64,000 nucleotides of DNA from Sapria himalayana (Eukaryota; Streptophyta; Magnoliopsida; Malpighiales; Rafflesiaceae), in the NCBI GenBank assembly GCA_029783825.1, contig JAREIK010000801.1, positions 10,876,391 through 10,940,390 on the forward strand, written 5' to 3'. A model generated the notes under the pieces. The model had not been told where the DNA came from and did not search any database. It worked only from the letters and a program-made list of their open reading frames with translations. Below, piece after piece: positions 24,761-36,274 of this stretch. Every line of letters begins with the position of its first letter. The first letter of the stretch is position 1. Made by a program: the position numbers and the translations under genes.

Positions 24761-26841
24761 GTAAGATTGAAGAATTTCATATGATATATCCATGGATTGG
24801 TGTTGGAGGGAGAGAGAATGAATATATTCACATGTGAGAAGGCTATCTAAAGCTTCAATTCGAAAGCTTGGGTTGGAGCTCAAACTAGTTAGACTATAAG
24901 CTAATAATTCCAGTATACATGTTGGATAGGTGGTCCTTCCTTCAACATGATGAAAAATCAAAAAAAAATGAGAGAGAAAGAAATAATCAACCATCTCGGC
25001 AATCAGATTTTCCTACTTTTCAAGTACGGCAAGATAATGATAGATCTCTTTCTGAATTAGCCACCCTTCCTGAGAAGAGATAAGCATTATGACTCCAATA
25101 TCCCTTTAGTGGCCTCCCTCATGGAGGAAATGAGACTTATTCTCATTGGTTGAAGATGATTTCCAAGAATCCAAAGTTGGAGAGGGAATAGAATCCCTAG
25201 TGGATGTTGCCCCTCTATTAAAGTTGCTTCAAGAAAGAGATAATGAAAGGATAGGTGATCTCTTTTCTTGTCTAGTCATTATGGCATGCAAATCTATTAA
25301 GAGATATATTGAGCTCGGGATTAACTTGTAGTGAAATGATATGATAAAAAAAGACTGATAATAGTCAAACACCATTTCTATCCCTCCTCAAAACCAATTG
25401 TAGTTTTAGGAATTATGGGAGTTGAGTTTTATTTTATGGGAATTCATAGTGGTTACTTACATAGGAACCCCATCTAAAAAAATTTCTAGTATGAGCCAGT
25501 AAAGAAAAGAATTGAATACAGTAATAGTGAGTCAATATATGGATTGTAGATGAAGTGATACTTTAGCAAAAGTTGACCCACTCTTTCTCTGCCCTTTAAG
25601 AGTAGGAAGGTAGAATGTGGGGAGTTAGCACTATTCACATAGAATGGAAAAAGTATAAAACATAGTACAAAGGCTGAAAGCAAGCATGAATTTCACCAAA
25701 GATAGAACTTTCACCTATCTAACATTATCACAATAAGAAAACATAAGCTGACCTTTAAAATAGATGTCACTAGAGAATATGTGGCTTAAATAGAAGTTTC
25801 ATAATTAGTCAAAGGAGAGTCAGCAAAAAAAGAAGATTCATTGAAATGGTTGAAAGGCATTCCATTCAAAATTGACCGAGTCTGGGATAGATAAGATAAT
25901 ATAGTACATCCAAATAAGTTGAATTACATGCCAAAAGCCAAATCAGCATTGAAGCAATTACATGAATGCATTCCATGGTTTAGGTAGTCATTTTCAATTC
26001 ATAGATCTAGGTTAGTAGTTTAAGTCAAGAGTGAAGATTTATTAAAAGAAAGTATGCAATACCGATTGGTTTATGAGTTCATGATGTGGCCCTCTGTTGA
26101 GCTTTGCATTGTCTCACTTGAGAAAGGAATGCTTTCGTTCCATTAGATAGAATGAGAGTCGACCATTAGTGATGAGGGAGGCTAAGTGCCATATGAATAA
26201 AATATTTTTATAACTTTAATGGGCTCTGCTGCTTTGGCAGAAAATTTGTGTAAGTTGTTGCCTCTCGGGTAGATGCAAAGGCAAAGGAAGTGCTCTAGTA
26301 TTCATCACCTACTACATAATCAGTATCTAAGAAGAGTTCCAAAGTATAATCAACTCATACAATGACAAAGTGAGCGATTTTGTAAGCTCCTGATTACAAA
26401 AATAAAAAAATAAGATTAGAGTTTCTAATGAATGGAAATTTGATTCAGCGTAAACCCCTATTCTAATTGCCCCACTAGTGTCAGTTTGATTCAGGTCGAC
26501 CTTCCTATTATACCACTACTCTCAGCATGAGGGACTAAAGCAGTCAATCTGAGAAGTGATGAGGCTAAGCAAATTGGTTGGAGGGAGTGGAATGAGGCTC
26601 AGTTACAAAAGGACCAGTATCAATGTTTTCCTTCCTTCTCTAAGGTATCTGTGCCCCTCTTTTCGAGATGAAATCAAAAGAAAGAAGGGGGTTCTAAGGA
26701 ATAATAGGTTTTTGTCAAATCATTTTCACTTAGTTGATATATAATATGTTGTTAATGTAGACAGAATTGAAGAAGACGAATTATCATTAGCAGATAAAGC
26801 AAGCTTGTTAGCAAGCAACTTTAAAAACTAGTAGTTCTAGC

Positions 26842-27321
26842 TAGAGGTGTCTAACGGGCCGGGCCGGCCCGGCACGATAAAAAAACGTGCCCGGGCCCGT
26901 GCCGGGCCCGGCCGCACAAACCACGTGCCGGGCCGTGCCCGGCACGACTCGTGCCTTGGCACGGCACGTCGGCCCGCGTGCCTGAGTCGTGACTCGTGAG
27001 TCGCGACTCACGAGTCATGAGTCACGACTCACGGTCACGACTCACTGAGTCGTGACTCGTGACCCAACCGGGCCCCGCCCCCGGTAAAAAGACCGCGGGT
27101 CGGGTCCAAACAGACCCGACCCGCCCCGCCCCGCCTGCCCTGCCTTGCCGTGCGCCCGTGCCCGAGCGGGCCGGCACGGCACGGCACGGCCTTGCCGTGC
27201 CCACGGGCCGTGCCGTGCCCGAATTTTAAAAACCGTGCCGTGCCCGGCACGGCACGGCAGCACGGCTGGGCACGTGAAAAACGGGCCGTGCCGTGCTGGG
27301 CCGGCCCGTTTGACACCTCTA
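26842..27321. mobile_element. GC-rich hAT-type MITE (480 bp) with 8-bp target duplication
   Basis: Termini 'TAGAGGTGTCTAACGGG' and 'CCCGTTTGACACCTCTA' are inverted repeats with one mismatch. Flanking 8-mers are identical: GTTCTAGC at 26834-26841 and 27322-27329. The interior is dominated by 'ccgtgcccggcacg'-type words and contains a perfect 28-bp palindrome (26990-27017) made of GAGTC/GACTC units. There is no transposase; open frames inside are by-products of high GC. It is related by its ends to the elements at 8.0-11.1 and 56.2 kb. Confidence 0.9.
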
Positions 27322-27559
27322 GTTCTAGCACATAAGCAGGAGAGGAAAGAAGCTCGAATATGTAAGAAAAAGATTTTCCAATCCTATCCATTACTCTCAA
27401 AAATCAACCTAGTTTTATATCACATCACTTTTTCATTAACATACGAGAAAAGCACTTTCTTTCAGAAAATGCTTACCCCTCTAGGTAGAGAACAAACTAT
27501 ACTAGAATATGCTATTCCATTTAGAACCTGTAACTTGTAACATCCTATACATGGAATGT

Positions 27560-28120
27560 AACTACAACTTTATTCTTGTGCTTACCCTTTTCCTTTCTTA
27601 TCTTACCCTGTGGTGACACAAAACATAGAAGGGTAAAAGGCATACTCCACTAAAAAATGAGGATTCATTTCTTAACTTAAACCACAATATATTACCTATC
27701 AACTTATTCATGCCTACATTGGCTTCCATACTTCACTTCTTTCCCTTTTCCTTATTTATAGGGGTATGAATTCCTAGAAGAGGACATAGAGTCTTTTTGT
27801 TATCAGTGGAGGAGCATGCATGATACTCTTCTAAGCAATTGTTCTAGCTATAAAGAGATGAGTAAGGGACGTGGAGTTCATAATTGCATAGAAGTCTTCG
27901 ACCATCTCTCACTCTCCTTAGTATGAGGAATCTTCAATCATCTCTCTCTCCTTAGTTCTTGTTTTCAATAATGATTCTTGTGCTTACCTTTTCCCTTTCT
28001 TATCTTACCCTATGGTGACATAGAACATGGAAGAATAAGAGGCATACTTCACTAAATATGAGTATTAAATTCATATCTTCACCCATAATGTATTACCAAT
28101 CAATTTATCCTAGCCTCTAA
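27560..28120. repeat. Local direct duplication within the organelle-like block
   Basis: About 150 bp starting at 27572 ('ttcttgtgcttaccctttt') recurs about 400 bp later at 27975 ('ttcttgtgcttaccttttc'). The same order follows: 'cttatcttaccct', 'tggtgaca', 'gcatactccactaaa/gcatacttcactaaa', 'tattaccaatcaa'. The copies differ by a modest number of substitutions. Confidence 0.7.
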
Positions 28121-30050
28121 TGATTGAGATGGTTGAGTATGAAAGAAAAAGTAGAGATTAAGCTAGCTAAAAGCTCAGTGAGAATATTGATATGAGTAAA
28201 GAGAAAGCCGAATGATTAGTAACCATAACTCTTAGAGCAAACCCTTTTCCCTTAGCATTTTCTTTTTCCCATAGCATTAATAGATCCTCCCCTAGGATTG
28301 AAGCTTCTATACCTTTATTGCCCTGTAAGGTAAACAAGACTTCTTTTTGTGTCTTGTTTATTTGTATACTTCATGTTTTAAACTAAATCCAAGAAAAAAT
28401 GAAAGATAAACTGATAGGAGAGACCGAGATGGCTATTTGTTCTTTCAGATCTTTCCAAAGAAGGCCAAAAATCTAAAATGGTTATAGATATCATATATTA
28501 AATAATGATAATATTATCCTTCTTTTCCTTTGGTAATGTCTTTCTAAAATGTTCATTTGGTCATGAAACAACAAGATGTTGAGGAAACCATCATAAGATA
28601 GCCGACTAGCTTAACTGTCTCTATGTAATTGGGGTCAGATACCATGTAGCCCATCTTCCCTTCTTCATCAACCAACCACATTATTCAATAACCATTCAAG
28701 TTTCAGACCAACTTTACGAAAGTATACTAGGTTTGTTTTGGTAGAGAGAGTGGAAGTTATTAATGCTTTATCCTCTTTACTATCCTACTCTATTTCTCCT
28801 TGGGATTTCTCACACTTTGATTTGCATGTCTTCTCTCAAATATAAAAATAGAGATCAAATGCACGATGATCATTAGAGACTACACATTCTCTTGTTGAAA
28901 AAAACTTTTTCTTTGCTTGGATGTTCCCCAAGGCTCTCTGAAGTACTCGTAAAGCAAGGAAAAAAGAACAAGTTGAAAATCAAATAGTCATCTTAACCAT
29001 CTTCCTCATGTTTTGCATTCCATTCTTTGGAAGGAGAAGAAGAGAGCACATGAAGAGTTCATTCTCTTGCAAAGTCTTGCAATGCCTTATTACAAGGAAG
29101 GGGAAGGATCGGATACACTCTTCCCTATGCGTATGATCATATCTTTGGGGCCTGCAAGTGTACAAAATATAAGGGCCGAAGGCATTCAATTCCTAATGTG
29201 CATAATACTTCTTCAAGGTCTACAACTTGATTAAGAACAATATAACATTCACAATACAACATTATCTTATAGAAAAAAAATACATCAAATTAGAGATAAA
29301 GAAAGGTAGGGAATGTGATTTATCGTTGACATATTTTTTCTCATGATCTTTAGACTTTTGGAGTTTTGGTTTGTACTTGTACTAGCTCGAGTAGTGAGAG
29401 CACCAGGAAAAATGCTAGGAATAGAACAAATAAGCTAGTTTACTAAGTTATAGATATTTTGTCTTATTATAGATGAATCCCCTGGTGGAATAGATGTCAC
29501 TATTGGAAAAATGAGTTCTTCTCTAATTAGAATCTTTCTATCTCAATCTCAAATTGATTTTTATCTCATTTTTCTAAGTCATGCGCTCCAAATACATTTT
29601 TCCAATTCACATCTAAATGAGTTCCGTAGTAGAGAGCATCATAATGACCTCTTGTTCTTTGAGAAGTTCCAAGAGCTATAGACATAAAGGAAAGAAATGT
29701 CATTTATAGGAGAAAATGACTTCAAAAAAAGACTAGTCTAACTCTTGGATGGACAGATGACGACACATGAGTCAAAGTCATCAACTGACAATACAAAAAA
29801 GGACTAATGTCCCTACCGAAATGATCGGAAATGAGATACCAAAATGTATTAGGAATAAACATCCCTTACAATCAATGTTTATCATATTCTTCTTTTAAAG
29901 TCAACTACAACTAAAAGAAGAGTAACTAAAAATCATTTTTCTAAGGGATCCATTTGAGGGAAAATATGTCAAAGTAATTAATTTTAAATGCAGAATAAGA
30001 TGAAAAGTAACATACATGTCAAGTATAACACGAGTGGACTCGAAGTAATA

Positions 30051-30116
30051 TCACAAGAATATATAAGTAAGATTTGAACTTATGACTAGTCAGTTAATTA
30101 TCGATTGCTCTATGGT
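30051..30116 (-). pseudogene. Decayed organelle-type tRNA-Asn (trnN-GUU)
   Basis: Minus-strand sequence aligns without gaps over about 66 bases to the organellar trnN-GUU consensus. It shows an AG(C/T)TCA D-arm start, a 'TAGAGC' segment, an anticodon arm with 'TTAACTGACT' and a T-arm 'AGTTCAAATCTTACTT'. Most differences are G-to-A or C-to-T transitions, including the first anticodon base (GTT now ATT). The acceptor stem no longer pairs, so it is a pseudogene. In many plant mitochondria trnN is of chloroplast origin, so this fits either a mitochondrial or a plastid source. It does not resemble nuclear tRNA-Asn. Confidence 0.68.
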
Positions 30117-30639
30117 TGAACTAGAAGGGTGGGCTTAAGGTAATTGATTTGATGACTCGATAGAGTTTAGCTTTGTCTTGTTTGTTATATCTAGATACAA
30201 GAAGCCGAATTTGAATCCATCTTTTTTAGATAGTTAGTGCTAGATCACATATGAGATGGGGAGCCTTTAGATGATAAAAAAATTCTACTACAAGAACTAC
30301 CTTCATTCATAAGTTAAAGAAAGAAATCCCAAGTATTGCTAGTTAAACATCTCTTAATGACTATAACATAGGAAAGAAGCAACTCAATCACTTCAATAAC
30401 AAGTATGAGGTTTATAATTTTTTATATCATCGATGTTATTACTTACTACTATTTTAATCAGATTTTAAACAATCAGGAAAATATTATAGTAGAAGTGAAT
30501 ACTTACAATTTGTATGTCATTAGTATTGTGATCATATTTCAATATAAGATATAATAGTAACATTATGCTTATATATTAACACTTTATGCTTGTTGATGAA
30601 CTTCTTAGGTAGTTGATTTATTAACTATCATATGTATAG

Positions 30640-30682
30640 ATGGGTAGAGATAAAGGAAAAGGAAGAAACCATAAGGGTAGAG

Positions 30683-30718
<36 letters not shown>

Positions 30719-32646
30719 CTTAAAGAAAGTCTATTGATGAGAAAAATCATGTACCAAAGACTCAAAACATGGCTTCCATGATACAATCATAAATTCCTAA
30801 GTACAACCATCATCTCCTCCGCCAGCACAAGCATCACAACAATCTGAAATTGGCTCAGCATTAGCATATGTTGCTGAATCTATAATGTTGAGGCCAACAC
30901 TAATGGTGCTTCTAGATTTGACATTAGAAATGGGATTACTATTAAAAAAAGAATAAATTTTGATCACTTTAATTTTATTCTAATAATACAAATAAAAGTA
31001 GGTATTATATCAACATGTCGTAAGCATTATTATCCATTAATCTATGAAATTTAGTTATAGTTAATAACATTTAATTAATTGATGTGTATCAATACAATAA
31101 AATACTTACAGTTTTAAGTAATCAAATGTGACAGAATTAAGTAGAAAAAATAAATGCAATTTACTTTTCATTTATTTTTTTTTATATCAGCTAATCAACC
31201 TCATTATCCTCACCATTTTTCTTAAACTTCGCTAGAACTTGAACTATTTCATTAATTACTCTAATCACTTAACCAGCATAGGAAGGTTCAAACACAAACA
31301 CTTGTTCACACCATATTTAGGTTTGGATAAAAATACATGTTCAAATCATTTTTAATAAAATTTTAAGTCAATTACATTTTATTATTCAATCTATTCGCGA
31401 TTAATATCATTACCAAGAAAACTATTTTTTTATTTATTTATTGTTATTAACTCTTTTTGATATTGAAACTAACAAAAAAATAATTATTTTCATAGATTGT
31501 TGCCTCGCAAAAAATGCTCACGAATGATTACTAAGACTTTCGAGCAGCAAGTTCATGTGGGCGGGTATACTTGGAAGAACATTCCATTAGAACACTATGG
31601 ATTTGTATTATGAGAATTTTCAGATAATATTCCTTTCAAATATATTGTACTTTTTAAAATATAAATTGAGTTTCTACTACCAAACTATTTGTTTTTTGCA
31701 AATTTATAGAAATATTTTTGGTTGAATCCAAAATAAGTGGCATAGTCAAGATTTTGTGGGAGAGACAGAGTTATTAGATATAAGAATTTCATTTAGCCCA
31801 TTAAGAATGCCAAACATAAGCTCGCCTATATCTCTGATTATAATTGGAAAGTATGGAATGATTAATTCAATAAATCTGAGTACATAGCAAGAGCAAGACA
31901 AAACAAGCTAAATCAACAAACCAGTGAAACTGTCACTCATACCAGAGGATCTATCACAGATTCTTCACATGCCAAACACATGGTTAAGTTTTTACGATAA
32001 GAAATTTTGTTACGATAATTTTTTTATTGTGTGATCACATTAATTTTATACATTTTTTGTTTTGAACTGAAAAGAACAAAATTTGGAAAAGTAGCCTACA
32101 TACTATAAGTTGTTTGTTCGCAATCATACTAAAAGAAGTGATGACTCATTCATCAATAAGAAAGCCAAAGCTTTGAATGTTAGCATCTTAATAATTATTT
32201 TAATGTTTTATTATATTAATAGTTAATTCTTTCATTATTGAATTTATAAATTATAATGTGATGTATTGTTGAGTGCAAGATGATTTTATCTGACCAAGAA
32301 AAAAAATGTCCCAATAAAAGGAGGGGTCATCCGAACCTCATCCAATTGATGACAATGAAATATTTATTATAAATGTTAGGGAAGTCAAGAAATCAAGACT
32401 ATATGGTATTGGCACAGAAATATCAATATTTTATAGCATTACCTCTTTTAGTGGCATTTCACATGCGACTGGTCATAGCCATAAGTTAGATGATCAATTG
32501 CAGCTTATGCATGAAGAAAATAAGTTCTTACATGATCAGTTTAAATATCTTCAAGACCAGCACCAAAAAAACAGGAGCAAAATAAAAAAAATACAGGAAC
32601 AAAACCAAAAAATACAAGAGGAGATGCAAAGACAGATTCGAGATTA
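30640..32646 (+). pseudogene. CACTA (Ptta/En/Spm, Transposase_24-type) gene remnant
   Basis: A start at 30640 encodes 'MGRDKGKGRNHKGRDN' followed by an (AAT)n-encoded Asn run and a stop at 30721. Downstream, 31490-31990 encodes a degenerate Transposase_24 body ending in 'SEYIARARQNKLN', then 'HTRGSIT' (family motif HTGGS). About 32070-32175 has 'KLFVRNHTKRSDDSFINKKA', the counterpart of the family's ELF..TH.......F...KA segment. About 32360-32646 encodes 'SRLYGIGTE' followed by a Gln/Lys/Glu-rich coiled coil and a stop. Intron-like AT-rich gaps separate these. Stops show it is dead. CACTA termini are present to the right, so this is the non-TPase companion protein of such an element. Confidence 0.75.
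30683..30716. repeat. (AAT)n microsatellite inside the CACTA gene
   Basis: Eleven near-perfect AAT/ATA triplets in a row, read as an Asn homopolymer in the frame starting at 30640. Confidence 0.9.
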
Positions 32647-32899
32647 GATGAAATCACAAGTTGTTACTTTTTTTTCATGGTGACAATGATTGGTAGCTAT
32701 ATTTGACTCTAATATTACCATTTTGTTATTTAAAAATATTATTGGTTTTATAATTAATTAAAGTATTGTGTATTTCAACTTATTTAATAATATCTATTAA
32801 TTTAACTATTAAACTACATTTCATGATTTCCTATCATTGACTTTGAATGACAATAAGATCAGCCTAAAAGGTCAAGATATGTCAACAAAAAAATATTAG

Positions 32900-33335
32900 T
32901 ATATATAGACAGAATCAGAACAAAATTTTTGGTCTCGAATTAGAAATAGAGACAGAATTTAAGACCAAAAATTTCATCTCTGATCAGGGACAAAATTTGA
33001 GACCGAAAATTCTGTTAATAATCAGAGGAATTTGAGACCGAATAATTCATCTCTAAACAGTGACGAAATCAAATCTATCTATGATCAAAGATGAAATCAA
33101 TTTGTCTCTGTTCTTGGATAGAATTTGAGACCGAGATTTCCATTTCTGATCAGAGAAATTTGAGATCGAATAATTCATATCTTCCATCTCTAATCAGAGA
33201 TGGATTAGAGACAGCTGAAATCATATACCAACATTTTTAAGAATGAAAATTTCATCTCTAATCCGTCTGGAATTCTATTTCTAGACGAATTAGAGACCAA
33301 ATTGTTCGTCTCTAAATGAAAGTTTTTAAGTAGTG
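32900..33335. mobile_element. CACTA subterminal repeats and right terminus
   Basis: Multiple copies, in both orientations, of 'gagaccgaataattcatctct/agagacgaa' words form the subterminal repeat array typical of plant CACTA elements. The array ends in 'AAGTTTTTAAGTAGTG' at 33335; its complement begins CACTACTTAAAAAC, a canonical CACTA end. No matching left end was found between 29.4 and 30.64 kb ('ctactacaagaac' near 30283 is a weak candidate), so the element is probably truncated on the left. Confidence 0.8.
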
Positions 33336-33502
33336 AAAACATCGATATAATAATCCTCAAACATAATAAAAATTAGGAGTAACATCTCATTAAAAAAATA
33401 CAAAAGAAAATAAATGGTATAAAAATTAAACTAAATATTACATGGGATAATGAATTTTCAAAAGAAAGAACTCATTTAAATGACAATAACTAAATAGAAG
33501 TA

Positions 33503-33700
33503 GATGTCGTACCGAGTGCACAAGACTCCTACTTAGCACGAAATCTATGAAAGGTAAATATCTCGACATTCTTACCTCTAAAAATCAAAAAAATTGTGTT
33601 AGATGAGTCTTAAACCTAAGACTTATCACTCTTGAACAAAAATATTTGTTATCGCATCAAAACATAATTTCCAATACTTGCATGTAACAAGAAAACTTCT
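33503..33700 (+). repeat. tRNA-derived SINE-like repeat (Au-SINE style)
   Basis: The sequence reads 'gtgcacaagactcctacttagc', a spacer, 'ttcttacctctaaaaatca', then 'gagtcttaaacctaagactt' and 'ttgttatcgcatcaaaacat'. This order of phrases recurs at 35.9, 38.5 and 0.15 kb and resembles the widespread plant Au SINE family. The assignment is from recalled family layout and not from an alignment. Confidence 0.55.
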
Positions 33701-33837
33701 CAGATGATTATACATCATAATAATTATACATCAAAATATAACTTCCAATACTTTCAATACTTGTCATCGCATCAAGACCTACCGCTTCATGGGACATAGT
33801 GTCTTAGAACTTGTGTAATCGCACACAACCAACTAAA

Positions 33838-34130
33838 TTAGAGTAATACTTATTAATGATAATAATTATACAAGGCTAAGTGATGATTATGAAAAAATAT
33901 TTACAGTCTTTCAACAGCATCAATACAATAGAAAAGAGAAATGTTTTATTTACAGAAATCTTGATAAGCAGACATTGTTGAGATTTACAGAGCATTATCT
34001 TAATTAGGAGTAATACTTATTAATGATAATAATTTACAACATATAGTGATGATTATAAAAAAAACATTTACAAACATAGTCTTTCAACACCACCAAAACA
34101 ATGAAAAGGTGAAAAGCATTATATACAGTA
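33838..34130. repeat. Tandem duplication of about 175 bp downstream of the AAE19 exon
   Basis: 'gagtaatacttattaatgat' occurs at about 33841 and 34008. Each is followed by 'gtgatgattat', 'atttaca', 'gtctttcaaca', a CA-rich phrase and 'acagt/acagaa'. It lies just 3' of the last recognised exon and so is intronic if the gene continues. Confidence 0.75.
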
Positions 34131-34285
34131 CAATTTACGGAACATTATCTTCAATGTTATCCAATCAAGCATTCTAAAATGAATTAAAATATGATGCCAA
34201 CTATGGGAATGCAGAATGATTTGATGCAAACAAATTGATTAGAAATGTAATACAGAAAAAAAAAAGCCTTACCAATTATACTCAC

Positions 34286-35002
34286 CTGTTTAATATTTTG
34301 CAAAAGATCAGCGAATAAGTGACTGTCAGCCCAATCTTGAATGTGCATTTGCAAATTCACAGATTCTCCCAGCAACAGATGATCAATTTTTCCAGTAACA
34401 GATACTGGGAATGAATCAACGCACACAAATCGATTAGGGATCATGGCTAGAGGGACTTTATCAACCATCCAATTTCTAAAAGAATTTTCAAAGAAATCAC
34501 CAGGATGGCACCCCCCTTTCAAAATTAAAAAGGCATCAAGCAAATCCTTCCCCAGAACTTTGTGAGAAATAACAGCAGCATCAACAATTTCAGAATGCTC
34601 TCTAAGTGTATCCTCAACCTCTTCTAACACCACACGTTGTCCATTGACTTTCATAGTCCTGTCTTTTCTTCCCACAAACACCAACTCACCACATTGAAGT
34701 GTATGAGCAAAATCACCAGTTCTATAATAATGATTATCAAATTCACCCAAGGATTTGTGATGCAAAGAGGCCTCATTCAGCTTTACACAATCAAATGGCA
34801 CAAAAATAGAGCCACAAAAGTAACCATTTGCAAGGCACATGCCACCAACACAAATCTCACCTTCATCAGATGCATCCATACCACCAACAAGTACTACATC
34901 ACAGTTTGAAATAGGACGTCCAATAGGAACACTCATTAGTTTATTGGTCTTTAAGATGGATGGTAAGTTTTTGCAGTCAAAATGCGTACAATCTCCTGAA
35001 AC
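34286..35002 (-). CDS. AAE19: Acyl-activating enzyme 19-like, exon D (C-terminal half of the adenylation domain)
   Basis: This exon supplies 239 codons in phase 0, starting 'VSGDCTHFDC' directly after the YGSTE end of the previous exon. In order it carries the A7-type 'YRTGD' (Asp binds the ribose of AMP), 'GRKDRTMKVNGQRVVLEEVE' (hinge/A8 motif) and 'PVSVTGKID' (A10, with the catalytic lysine). It ends at a strong donor, CAG|GTGAGT (34285-34284). The acceptor AG is at 35004-35003, with an unusually purine-rich tract before it. Intact reading and all core motifs suggest selection. The carrier-protein and propeller exons expected next in this family were not found below 34.2 kb in this window. 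They may lie beyond the window or be lost. Confidence 0.88.
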
Positions 35003-35180
35003 CTTATTCCAAAATAGATCAACATTATGAAATTGCATAAGCTTAGTTTGCACAAAGGGATCTATTTTTGACCATGAAAAAGATCATAACTTTTGATATG
35101 AATATCTATATCAAAAAAAGCTTCATTTTTTAAAATCATTCCAAAATGCTTACTTGGGACAATGGAGGAAACATGAAAAC

Positions 35181-35345
35181 CCTCCTCATGGGGTTTTCAT
35201 GAGGAGGTTGAGAGTGCTTTTATTGAGGTCGCAAGTTTGATCCCCATGAGCTATCAAAAGTCCACTAGAACAGCAAATCCTCCTCATGGGGTACAGGTGG
35301 TTGGCTTTGGGGGCTCTATTAAGTCCACGGGCCCCACATGACAAT
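35181..35345 (+). repeat. Hairpin and SINE-like fragment with tRNA B-box-like core
   Basis: CCTCCTCATG (35181-35190) and CATGAGGAGG (35198-35207) form a 10-bp stem with a 7-base loop. The same CCTCCTCATGGGG recurs at 35279. Between them 'gaggtcgcaagtttgatcccc' looks like a tRNA T-arm/B-box, suggesting a short tRNA-derived retroelement. Confidence 0.4.
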
Positions 35346-35879
35346 TTATTGTATCTATTTTATTTACTTAACAATTAATTAATGTGTTTTTTTTTTGATA
35401 TTATTTATCTTACAATATAGTATAAGAGAAATAATATGTGCAGTTGTGCCACCATCACCACCTCCACTGTTGTCGTTGCTGTCAACATTTCAGAAATTTT
35501 TCACCTTCAAAAGCACATGATTTTGCTTTTCATTTTCTCAAAAAGAATTTAAGCTATTTGAATTTTTTTTGTTTCTTTGACATATAGAATTTAATTGTCC
35601 AGTTAAAATATAGTGAGCAATTTTTCTACTAGTGGCAGTTAAAGTTAACAACATAACATAAGTATTATAAACTAACAAACTATTCTTTCAAAAAAAAATC
35701 CTTAGCCCCGATGCAAATCATTTGGCCTCATTTATCTTCAATACCATGAAAGCTATGGGTCAAGAATGAGCATGGAAATTGATTTAATCAAGGAAGTCTC
35801 CACAGCAAAGAAGATAGGCACAGATGAATTCATCACAGACTTTATTGATTAAGGACTTGAATTTAATGATTGAATATAT

Positions 35880-36065
35880 AGTCACAAGCACAAATACTCT
35901 AAAAGGTCATATCTTATATACAAGACTCTCACCATACAAGGTCTAGGAAAGATAAATCTCAGCAAGTTTTACCCTAGATAAATTTGAGAGCACATATAAA
36001 AAATCTCAAACTCAAGACTTACTACTCCTAGACAGATGCATTTGTTATCACACCAAAACACGAAC
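35880..36065 (+). repeat. SINE-like repeat copy
   Basis: Diverged relative of the 33.5-kb repeat: 'caagactctcaccatacaaggtct', 'ttttaccctagataaatttgag', 'ctcaaactcaagacttac' and 'ttgttatcacaccaaaacacgaac' occur in the same order. Confidence 0.5.
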
Positions 36066-36253
36066 GAAAACAATAATACTAAATGACAAAAATAATAATT
36101 TTGACTTGGTCCAAGTTGAGCTAGAAAATTAGTTATGCTACGTAAAATACCACCAAAAAAATTAATGTGTTGAGTTTTGTTGTTTTCATTATTTTTTAAT
36201 ATAGTGAATACACATTGTCCATAGAATCATGGTCACATCCAACTTTTTTCTTT

Positions 36254-36274
36254 ACACACACACACACACACACA
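36254..36274. repeat. (CA)n microsatellite
   Basis: About ten uninterrupted CA dinucleotides within the intron. Confidence 0.9.

Larger units (their letters stand above)
15420..30360. other. Probable old organellar (mitochondrial) DNA insertion, with nested elements
   Basis: Base texture changes here: more balanced composition, few long AT runs, many GAAAG/CTTTC and CTAGT words, and hardly any open frames. That is the look of plant mitochondrial intergenic DNA. The best direct support is a decayed organelle-type trnN-GUU at 30051-30116, near the right edge; its differences from the organellar consensus are mostly C-to-T/G-to-A type. No mitochondrial protein or rRNA gene was recognised, and chloroplast neighbours of trnN (ycf1, trnR, rrn5) are absent. 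A Ty3/gypsy fragment and an hAT MITE lie inside. Boundaries are approximate. The alternative is an unclassified nuclear repeat block. Confidence 0.45.

Noticed and set aside
27022..27540. Open frames of 60-131 residues in the 27-kb GC island
   Set aside because: By-products of 'cggcacggcacg' words in a MITE; they cross the MITE boundary.
29491..29530. 'CACTATTGGAAAAATGAG' considered as the left end of the CACTA element
   Set aside because: It would place the organelle-type trnN and organelle-like sequence inside the CACTA; it does not match the right TIR beyond CACTA, and the flanking triplets differ.
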